From Bilabrum cf. latius (Eukaryota > Bigyra: Bicosoecida > Bigyra > Bicosoecida), in NCBI GenBank assembly GCA_965178125.1, contig OZ237735.1:2232001-2296000 (forward strand): a stretch of 64,000 nt of DNA, in the 5' to 3' direction. The notes beneath the pieces were generated by a model that worked only from the letters and a program-made list of their open reading frames with translations, searched no databases and was not told where the DNA came from. Shown here piece after piece: positions 55,401 through 64,000 of this stretch. How positions within the stretch are numbered: the first letter of the stretch is position 1; the number at the start of each line of letters is the position of its first letter. The translations under genes and the position numbers were made by a program.

Positions 55401-58400
55401 TGGACGCCTTGGCATTCGACCGCGAGCTGCGTGCACTGTCTGGTGATCCCAGTGACTCTCTGTCTGCTCCCACTGTAGAATCATCATCACTAGGCAGTAG
55501 AGCAAGACTGTGGGCAGCGACTGCTATTCGCCTCGGGGACGATCGTGGTCGCTTCCGACTCCTACTCGATTTTGCCTTGTCCCTGCCACTCCAGAGGCCC
55601 TATGCTCCTAAACGCAGGAACGCCGCAAGCTCATTGTCGCGCCCTCCGTTGTTCGACAGTGCGGCAACGATCTGTCTGCACTCGTCAGCTGCCGAGGTGG
55701 TCGGGACCTACAGGCTCAGGCAAGAAGCAGCCTGCGCGAGGGCGGCATATGCCTCCCGGTTGACGCCAGGCCCGTGCCCGCGCTCCCCAGAGAAACTGAA
55801 CGACACCATGCCTTGCCGAGCAGAGAGGGGGGAGGCGCCGTAGCGCACGAGGCCCGCCAACAACGCCCCCGCCGCCACCAAAATCGAGCGGTTGCGCTGC
55901 CGAGGCGGCAGCTCTATCCGGCAAGTCTGCAGCCGCCGCTGCATGAGGTTGAGCTGGGGTGAATACGCCCAGCCGCGATCGAGCCTGGATGGAACTTCGG
56001 CTTCTCCGATCTAGTTGATTTTGTGAGCAACGTATCTCCAGGAGTACTTGAAGGGGTGCTCAGACATGCCGGGCGCGTACCCGATCCAGTCAGCCATATC
56101 AGACCCCTCACAGACCTTGACAAGCTTGATACCACTCGGCCCGTACTGTACACTCTACATTGACTCACGGACCACGCGCACCGCGTATTTCGCCTGGTCC
56201 GACATGACCACCGTGCCCGAGAGCTTCCTGGCTAGCATTCGGATGCGCTCAATGGAAGCGCCTTGCAGAGCGACTGCCGCTGGGGAAACGTTGTCGACAT
56301 CGCTTGGCAGCTTACGGAAAACGCCAGCAAAGAACGCACGGGCATTGTTGACGTATAAAGGCAAGTCGGTCTGCTCTTGCGGAGAGACTTCAGATGGCTC
56401 TGCTGGCGCCGTCGGCGTCATTCCCGGCGTTGCAGTTGCCACTGCTCTGGTTGCAAGCGACTATGCAAGCGACTTTCGGCGTTTGCGGGACTTCTTCTTG
56501 CCAGGTATGGCCTCCTTGCCGCCTTCACCAGCTATCTGCTGCTCCGCAATGGCTATCCACTCGTCCAAGCGTCTCAACGAAAGCCGGCAGGCACCTCTCA
56601 TCAGGCCCCTGAGCTTGTTGTACCTGTCCCGCATGAGTTCTGCTCTGGACTCATACAAGCCCTTAATGGCCTCCGCCTGAGCAGAACCTACCTCAATGCG
56701 ATCCCTCGCAAACTGCGCGCATGATTCACTGTACCGCTGTCCGCCGAATGCGATGGCTCGCTGGGCCACCAGCCTCAGTGAGGCCGGCAGTAGAGACGGA
56801 GCATCCCTAAGAACACCGAGAAGCCAGCCAGGCACCAAACCTGAGGTACAGGCCAGACCGTCCGCCAGCTGAAGGCGCAGACGATTTGACAGGTAGGGGC
56901 TGTGCGGCGTCAGCGGGATCTTCATGCACGCCGGCCTGCTGACAGCATCCAATGCAATTGCGTCGACGCGTTCAAGGCTTAGGTCCCCACTTTCACCGAG
57001 CATAACCTGTGCGATCTTCTGAGCAGTGCAGTCCCCTGCAGCTGCTAGCTTTGCGGCAGCCGAAGCTTTGTGAAGGGTGTGACCGAGAACTCGCAGCCCC
57101 CGAATTCCGTACGTCTGCCTACCCATGGCAAGGAGGTCTTTTGGGGGCAATCCCTTCGACGACAGTGTTGCCTGCATCGCCTCAAGGCCACTCGATAAGG
57201 CGCGCAGCTCCTCACGGGCGTCATGGCGCGACGAACGCTCGAACTCATTGTGTAGTTTAGGATCGTCAGACTGCGCCTCCTTTGGGAGATTCTTGGGACT
57301 ACTTGCTCCAGCCACGGCCTCTGTGCCCTCGGGATCAGTTCTAGCGCGCTTCTTCCCGATCCCGCCACTCGATTCTCCGCTGGTGACTGCTTGCTACTCA
57401 AGGTCTGAGCTGCCGTCACGAGATTTCAACTCTGCCTCCTGCTGGGCGATTGTGCCAGTAAGTGCGGCCCTGTTGACCTCAGCTAAGTAATCAGAGATGC
57501 TGTCAAAATCAGCAAGGACTGGGCAAAAGTCAACGACGAGCGTCGGGCCGCCAGGAACAAGCCACGATGGGTAGTCGGTCTCAGCATGGTTTAGCAAGGA
57601 GAGAGTAGCAGCGCCCTACCTTCTTCCTTGCCATGTGTGAGTCCAATTGCGGACCATATCGGGCGGGCACCCGGCTCCCTTCATGTTTGCGGCAAATTTT
57701 CGAGATGTTTGGCCGCTTTGCGCGAAGCGAGCGTACGCAAGAGTTGGATCTGATTGCAGCTCACCAAGCCACCAGTACATTTGGGCAGCGGACTTGCAAT
57801 CTGCGAGATAGCCGCGCCACTTGCCCTACGTGTCTGTTTTATCCACTTTGAATTGCCACAAATTCGATTGCTTCTAATGCTGACGAGCCAAAAATTCGCG
57901 AAGTGCCCTCTGCTGCACCTCTGCGAAAGTGACCAGCCTCGCTAGGAAGTTGGTGTCTTGATGCGGCTTAGTAGCGTCGACAAAGTTGCAACCAGAGACT
58001 GAACGATTCTAATCGTTGAACGCACTGGACGGCGCGTCGGTTCTGACAGGGACAAATGGCGTGCATGCCAACGGAGGGGCGTTCGGCTTTGAGCTCCACC
58101 GCAGCGAAAGTCGCATGAGCAATCGGACATTCGGCCGCAAATAGCGGCTTAATGCAGCACCACCGTGCTGTCCAGTCGGGAATACCGCCCGATTGGCATA
58201 TCTATCAGAAGCTGATGGATGGATGTAGCTGCTGCGCGGCCTTCCAGTGGCGCTGAGCTCGCTACTTGCCATAGGAGGCCGCCCTAACGCCGAAGACCAG
58301 AAGGATCGCCTTCCGATTGAAGGAACTTCGTCTACCTACTCCAAGCACTTTGCATCCTATGCCATGTCACCGACTGCGCTAGCTGCCGGGGATGCTGGAG

Positions 58401-61400
58401 ACAGCTGGGCTGATCTGGTTGCGAAAGCTGCCGCGGAATGTACGCCACACACAGTCCAACGTTCACCGAGGAACTAAACACTGTAGCTGGTCGGACTAGA
58501 CGAGTCATAATTGCCAATGCACCCACGATTGGCACCTAAAGACGCGCTGTCGAAGGAGAACGGCGGGGCAAAGCCGTCCCTATCGGGCTGTAGCCGGCTG
58601 TAGTCAAAGGAGCCTGATCGAGTCGCGGATAAAGGGCTGAACCTATCCCTAGATGAGCTGGACTTTGACTCTCCGTTTGGATCTGGTAGAAGCGCAAGTT
58701 CTGACATGAACGGGGCACCAGAGGGCGAGCAGATTGAGAGGGGAGATGCAAGGGAAGACAGCGTCTGGTCTACCAAGCTCTGAGCATCGGATTCGGACAG
58801 CGGGTCGTCAACCTTCACGAGCATCAGGCCTTCGTCCCGTACGCTCAGCCTTGGAAAGCTTAAACCCGTGCTGATGCTGGCCTCGAAGCTCGCCTTGTCG
58901 CTGGCACTCAGGGGCACGTGGGTGTTAGGGTCTTGCACAGCCTCTATGGCCTCCTGAACAGCAAAATTCTTCCTCTAGTCTGCTTCTCCAAAAGACGCCA
59001 GCTCAAGAATTCGCGCAGTTCTACTGACAGCGTTATGTTCAACATGGCAGCCCATAGATTCTCGATGAGAATCGGAGCTCCTATAGAGGACTGGCGAATT
59101 GGCATGGATGCGAAGTCGGCTCTTATTCGGCCCCACTGCTTTCGCATTGACAGTCATTGGCTCGGAAACTCGAAGGTCTACTTCTTCCCAGCGATAACCA
59201 GTAAGCGCAGTCAAATTAAAGCCACCAAACACCCTATGCTGACGCAACAGCTGCAGTGTGGCTTGCATGGTCACATTGGACAAGGACAGACGCAATATCC
59301 GTGCTGCATCTGCCATCGCTGTGCGCTGCAAGTCGGCAAGTTGTGGTATCTCACGAGATCTCCAATCATCTTCCAAAGCAGTTCCTCGATCAAGTGCAGA
59401 ATGAAGCGCGTTTGTACCACGCCTCGCGGCTGATTGAAGCTGCAAAGCCACTACTTGCCATCTAGCTTCGAAAGGAACGCCTTGATTCCGCAGCCAATCA
59501 GCATCACTCTCCTGCACGTGACGTGCAGTAGCTGCCCATGAATCCTTCGATAGCTTGCTTTTGGCAGTCGTTGCTTTTGATGGCTTCTTTTTGGGTGGCT
59601 GCTCGGGGACAAACTTAGACGACTGCCTGTCAGACGGTATCCGGCCGGTCACAATGCCATTAGATAAGGCCGCTTGGACCAGCGATCGAGACTTCGAAAG
59701 GACCTCAACGTTGAACATAGAACCTAAATACACACTGCCTACGGATTCAGATGACGTGGGGCCGGATGACGCAAGCTACGCCTAGATAGGTTGCGTATTG
59801 GACGGAACCCCAGCCAGCATGCATCGGTGAAGCCGCATGCTCGCAGACACAGGCACCCTGTTCAAATACGCTGGCTTCTGCAGAGGTGCTATTCTGTAGT
59901 CTATGCGGGGCTAACACGTCTTCATTGCATTCTTTCGAAGCTTAGTCAACGTCTCCTCCAACCGGATTGGTACCCAGGCCCACTAGTTAATAGAATCCTC
60001 GTCATCCGATTCAACTTCTTCTTCCTCATCTTCGTCTTCATCCTCAGTACTCGAGGGGCTACGCAATCTAGCAGCCCCGACGATTCCCCGACGAATCACG
60101 AACCTGAGGGCATGAATTGGTAAAGGCACCCAAAATGGACCCTTCGATGCATCAGAGAGTTGAACGAATGCGTGAGTGTTGTAGATGAAGCCATCCATAG
60201 TGTCTGAGCACCACATTCCCGGCTGGATACCCGGAAGGTTTGCTCCCATCTCTATCTCACTCATCTGGTTGATTTGGTGGTGCTACTACCCATGAGGAAT
60301 TCCTTGATGATGGTGAGCAAACCTGGAATTCTCAAGAAGCAGAATAACCGCTTCCTCCCAGCGGTCTGAGTACGGGCTGTGCACTGATACCACGTCTCCA
60401 ACTCGAAGGCCCATGCACCATAGGCTCAGCGAGCATGCGTTGAGGGCGGAAGGATGGTGGCTTGAGACAACAATATCCTTGTCGGGAAGACTATCCAGAG
60501 AGGTGCCCAGGAGAGGGTCCGTTGTTGACAAATTCATGGTACCAGGCAGCAGACAGGAGTACCTGCTCAATCTTGCGATGTCATTGACATTGCTCAGAAC
60601 GTCAACATCGTTCCTGACTAGATCGGAGAAAGGCAAGTCCTCTACTTCATCGCCTTCAGCTTCTGGGACTTGGCTCTATTCCGGAAGCATGGCAAGCGCA
60701 TTCAGCATCAGCTCACAAGATCGCAAGCTACCGGTTTGAAGCCGCTCAACTGTGTGCAAATAGGAGCCACCGACCCTGCACTTGCTCTGGCTTGCCATGA
60801 GGCCTGCGTCCCAGAGATTGTCTCTCCGCATACATGCCGAGGGCCGCATTGCTTCAAGTACTGCGAAAATTGCAGCAGTAGCGGTTTTTCGTGCTGAGAA
60901 TTGCAGCATTGAGGCCGGTGTCACGCACAAAACCAAGTCAGGCGCGCGGTCTAGCATTTCAAGCTCCTTGTCTCGAGACGCTCCCTTGCTTGCCTGCTTT
61001 CCCTTCTTTGACCGCGTCGTTCTCTTTGGCCCCGAAGGCGCACGGGTCACGATAGGAAGGCACTCGAGCTTTTCATTATCTCCTCCATGTTTCACCGTCA
61101 CGGTCTCGTCAGCTCGTTTCGCGCTGCTTTGGGTGGTCTCAGCCGGTGGGTCATCTGCCCCGGCACCAGAGGCGGGCCCTCCACCAGAGATAGCATCGTC
61201 CGGTGGGGCGCGCGTTTCAGAGATCTTCGAGATATCGCGAGAGTGGCGACTCAAGCTACCGGGAACGGGCAGGGTAACCCTTGTAGTACCCCAGCACTCC
61301 ATCTCGCTAACAGCAAGGTTTGTCCTGTATCGTTGCTATTCGATCCCAGCAAGGGATTCCCCTGGCGCCAGACTATCGTGGATGCGCCTATGGTCATCGG

Positions 61401-64000
61401 CGGTGAGAGATCGACTCCAAACGCAGCTGAGGGTCTTAGAATTGAAGTCAGCCGTCCTCACGGCGACCCAGTCTCCCGGCTATCCAGCAGGAACGATGGC
61501 CGTGATGCGGCCGCCATCGCGACTGGCCTTCTCTACGGTGATACCTGAGACGGATTTGCGGGTGAACGGGCTCAATCCTAGCAAGTACTGTTGATGACGC
61601 ATAGCCCCAACGAGGTCGTCTGCTGACGATGGCAGCTCGAATTGGAGCGTCGAGTAGTCTGCCTGACTGTTTAACAACGATGCTCGCAATCTCAATTCCG
61701 CATCGGTAGTCGATAAATTCATCGGCACCGAGACATCAAATGCCTAAACCGGTGCGATAGACTGTATCGGCGCTGTCCACTCCGTGGCAGGAGCTACAAT
61801 GCCAGGGCTCAGTCCAAGGTCGTGCGTGTCCTGGACCGCTAAACCACTTGCCCCTTTGAATGCTTCAGATGCGCCGATTTTCCATTCTTGCGCATGGACA
61901 CTCGAAACATCTACTGTAACCAGCATCGAGCGAAGCTGGAGCTACCTTGTGTCCAGAATCTCGACCGGCAGCGGTACCGCATGACGATCGGGCCTTGACG
62001 TGCTGCGAGATGCGCTTCGTTCAAGTGCAGCATCCAACTCGCTGCTCATTGGCTGAAACTTGTGATTGGTATCACGTTCGTGACTCTTGCAAACCGCTGT
62101 TCGAAAGCATTGCTCGTCTACAGTCAAAACTCGTTGATTTCGAGCTCCAGGCAACAGCTCGAATGGGTGATTCGCTGTAGATCGCACTGGTCGCACTGGC
62201 TCGTTAACAGTCCGCGGCACTATGAACGAAAATAGTCGCAAGGGTAGAGACCTGGCACACTGATCAATGTCTCTTGTCAACAAGGACACAAGAACCGCGT
62301 AGCCACGAGCAAGCTGCATGGAATGTAGCTCTGAATCGGCACGACCCTCCTTCATGGCAGAGGCAAGGACGCTTGCCAACTTTGAAAAAACGCGCCTAAC
62401 TCCCGACACACCGGTGCGCTAACTATCAGCGAGTAGGTGCTTCTTGATTCCGACCCACACTCTATTCGCCCAGGAGGCAATCGACAGGGTCGTCGAGCCT
62501 CTCATGATTGCACCGCTCGTAGAGACGAGTGGGTCGCCTTCCTCCCAAACAGCTGGGTCAACATTTGCAGCACCATCTGGCCCAGCGGGCGTATTGCTCC
62601 AACCCTTCAAGATAGAGGAAGTCACAGCCACGTCGTCTTGCACAGCTGCAGTTGACAAAAGAAGCAACAGTGACTTGCAGTGCTCCATGGAGCTGGACGG
62701 CTCCGCAGCAATACGGCGCGCAAGGCTGACACACAATTCAAGGAAGTCGTCGTGGCGTCCGGTGCTTTTCCGCAGAAGGCTAGAGACGATACTGACCATG
62801 GAAGATAAAGCATCGCTATGCTGCTGTAGCGGATGCTTCGGAACCAGGAGCCTCTTAGCATATTTCCACAGCTCCTGCTGTCCATAGGCTTCAGTGTAAG
62901 CAAAGGCGCCTGCCCTCAAAGATAGTAGCGAAGCTATTGATGGGGTTGCAACTGGCATGGACTGCCAAACTGCGCATGGCAGCCCGCACGAGTAGACCAC
63001 GGAGGTTTTCTTTTCTTCTGAGCAATCGTAATCGCACGATGGGCACCGCCCGAAGGATTTTGCACTGGACATACCGCACTCCCTGCAGACGTACTTCGTG
63101 TTGGTCTAGACTGCACCGTCAAGACGAGCCATGCTCTCAACTTTAATGCCCTCTCTAGCAGCGATGTAAGCCATAAGTGGGTTCAACTCTTGCTAAACTT
63201 TTGAATTGGTTGGCGAAGCCAAAAGGATCTCGCAAGCATCGCCCAACGCTTGCAATTCCAGCGAGACGACATCGTTCGGTAGCCGCGACATCGTTGAAGC
63301 GGCCTTCTCCATGCTTTCATGGGCAGTGAGGCAGGCGTGAAATTGTTTTGCGCACCTGATTAGTTCGGTCATCTCAGCAACGACTGACACACCAGACACC
63401 GACTCAGGCGCACTGGGAAGGCTGTCGAGATACATGTGAGTGCTGTTCCTGCAAGCGCCCTAGCTCCTCGGTGAGCATCCTGAGGAAGCTGAAATGACCG
63501 GACCGAGGTCAAACCCTGGCGTAAGTCGATCGCGGTACAGCTCATCATCCGAAATATCGGCCCCGGTTCTGAACGCTGCACAAGACCCAATTGGTGCAAA
63601 GCCACTACCTGGACCACCAACCTAAGTGGTAATTGCGGTGATTTCTGGTGGAGACCACATGCCCTCACCTATGATAGGCTGCGCACTGACGAAAGGTATG
63701 GAGGATCTGGGTAATTTCTCTTCGGCTCCGCTGGTCGTCACGCTTCGCACCTGCTACATGGATCCCACTGCGTGTCTGGCGCGATAGGCACCGTGCTGGG
63801 AGAGCCAAGCATCGACTTTAGCCATGGCCCGTACTGCCGGAGATGCAAACTATTGCTGCGATTTGTCAGCTCGCGGGGTGACTGGCCCCAAGCGTTCCAG
63901 GGCATCAGCCGAAGGAGGCAATCCATCCGAGAAGCAGTCGCTGCATGCGGACGCAATGGCATCCTCTACCAAGACGAATGGCTCCACGTCTACTTTCGAA
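52495..64000 (-). CDS. Giant HECT-type E3 ubiquitin ligase (5' partial)
   Basis: One open frame of at least 3,834 residues runs from the right edge to TAA at 52497-52495, with about 37 TAG codons read as Gln and no intron. The C-terminus is a HECT domain: V-P-G-W-L-L-G-V-L-R-D-A-P entry (about 56800), S-F-S-G-E-R-G-H-G-P-G (about 55790), F-R-S-L-G-R-V-V-G-R-A-M-M-D (about 54790), F-A-T-G-S-P-I-L-P-P-G-G-L-A-A-L (about 53110), and catalytic Cys in S-T-C-S-H-L-L-K-V-P-D-Y-S (52597-52599). Ending 33 residues after that Cys at D-L-S is normal and shows TAA is a true stop. The C-lobe wording is closest to the TRIP12/UPL3/HECTD1 class. Upstream are a four-Cys zinc motif (63022-63093), an acidic run (about 60000-60060) and long helical regions I do not recognise. 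Long Ser/Ala/Asp inserts split the HECT lobes. The start lies outside the window. Confidence 0.88.
52736..52770. repeat. Short GCCGCT-type simple repeat
   Basis: Repeated gccgctgcc units in the HECT gene encode a run of alternating Gly and Ser just before the catalytic-Cys loop. Confidence 0.6.
55001..55060. repeat. Four exact 15-bp tandem repeats in the HECT gene
   Basis: GATGAGCTCGCTGCC occurs four times without a mismatch, and a fifth partial copy starts at 55061. In the minus frame each copy gives a five-residue Ala/Ser unit (S-S-A-A-S in rotation). The exact identity implies recent slippage. Confidence 0.95.
63022..63093 (-). other. Four-cysteine zinc motif in the HECT protein
   Basis: Y-V-C-R-E-C-G is followed ten residues on by C-P-S-C-D-Y-D-C. 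The C-x2-C-x10-C-x2-C spacing fits a zinc ribbon or rubredoxin-like knuckle. A TAG (Gln) lies six codons upstream of it. Confidence 0.6.

Larger units (their letters stand above)
52498..56900 (-). other. HECT domain with large low-complexity insertions
   Basis: A HECT domain is normally about 350 residues. Here the recognisable blocks are spread over about 1,460 residues, separated by Ser/Ala/Lys-rich inserts (55050-55560, 53560-54460) and a Gly/Ser/Asp insert (52640-53050) between the C-lobe core and the catalytic-Cys loop. Confidence 0.75.

Noticed and set aside
57598-57634. Separate gene start (ATG-GCA-AGG-AAG-AAG followed by a GT) in the HECT gene
   Set aside because: It would need a 40-bp intron, and the HECT frame runs through here open on both sides with TAG as Gln.
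1-64000. The region as a graveyard of pseudogenes broken by stops
   Set aside because: Only TAG interrupts the frames, never TAA or TGA, and there are no frameshifts over thousands of codons. Decay would produce all three stops and indels.
1-64000. TAG as programmed readthrough, pyrrolysine, or Leu instead of Gln
   Set aside because: About 150 sites in every gene is too many for recoding signals. The two alignable sites fall on conserved Gln, and many others lie in Gln runs or polar heptad positions unsuited to Leu.

Overview
This window is nuclear DNA of a GC-rich, gene-dense eukaryote, probably a protist or microalga that I cannot place. Supporting this are GT-AG introns, eukaryote-only families (HECT ligase, RWD-RING ligase, CacyBP with CS and SGS domains, eukaryotic spermidine synthase, a Piezo-like protein, thrombospondin repeats) and very large secreted or receptor-like proteins with GCC2/GCC3-type cysteine repeats. 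The key to reading it is the genetic code. Under the standard code nearly every gene looks broken. Every internal stop that I traced is TAG, never TAA or TGA. Reading TAG as an amino acid fuses dozens of same-frame fragments into ten continuous genes covering most of the window. In spermidine synthase one TAG falls on the conserved Gln of the Y/F-Q motif, in CacyBP on the conserved W-D-Q, and others fit Gln in a thrombospondin repeat and in Gln runs. So TAG = Gln, with TGA (eight genes) and TAA (one gene) kept as stops. This is the arrangement of NCBI table 15.

Layout, left to right: 5' end of a Piezo-like channel gene (-, 38-720, running off the left edge); RWD-RING E3 ligase (+, 1103-2803); leucine-rich-repeat protein with a very long disordered tail (-, 2857-10600, 3 exons); multi-pass surface protein with a Gly-rich N-terminus and cysteine repeats (-, 10716-19325); secreted thrombospondin-repeat protein (+, 19504-22023, 2 exons); one uninterrupted 21.9-kb frame for a 7,299-residue receptor-like protein (-, 22182-44081); a 1.06-kb gap; CacyBP (-, 45141-46172); spermidine synthase with a hydrophobic C-terminal tail (+, 46434-47934, 3 exons); a 1,378-residue secreted protein of an uncharacterised family (-, 48217-52353); and a HECT E3 ligase of at least 3,834 residues (-, 52495 to beyond the right edge).

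Themes: four of the ten genes encode secreted or cell-surface proteins, and two of these share a 178-bp divergent promoter. Three others belong to the ubiquitin system (RWD-RING, CacyBP, HECT). Intergenic spaces are mostly 50-400 bp. Introns are few and sit near 5' ends or in the small metabolic gene, while the giant frames have none. The most novel points are the UAG-to-Gln nuclear code and the giant protein: about 4,000 residues of cysteine repeats, a cupredoxin-like fold next to the membrane, one membrane span, and about 2,600 residues of coiled coil holding a conserved-looking HxxxH module.
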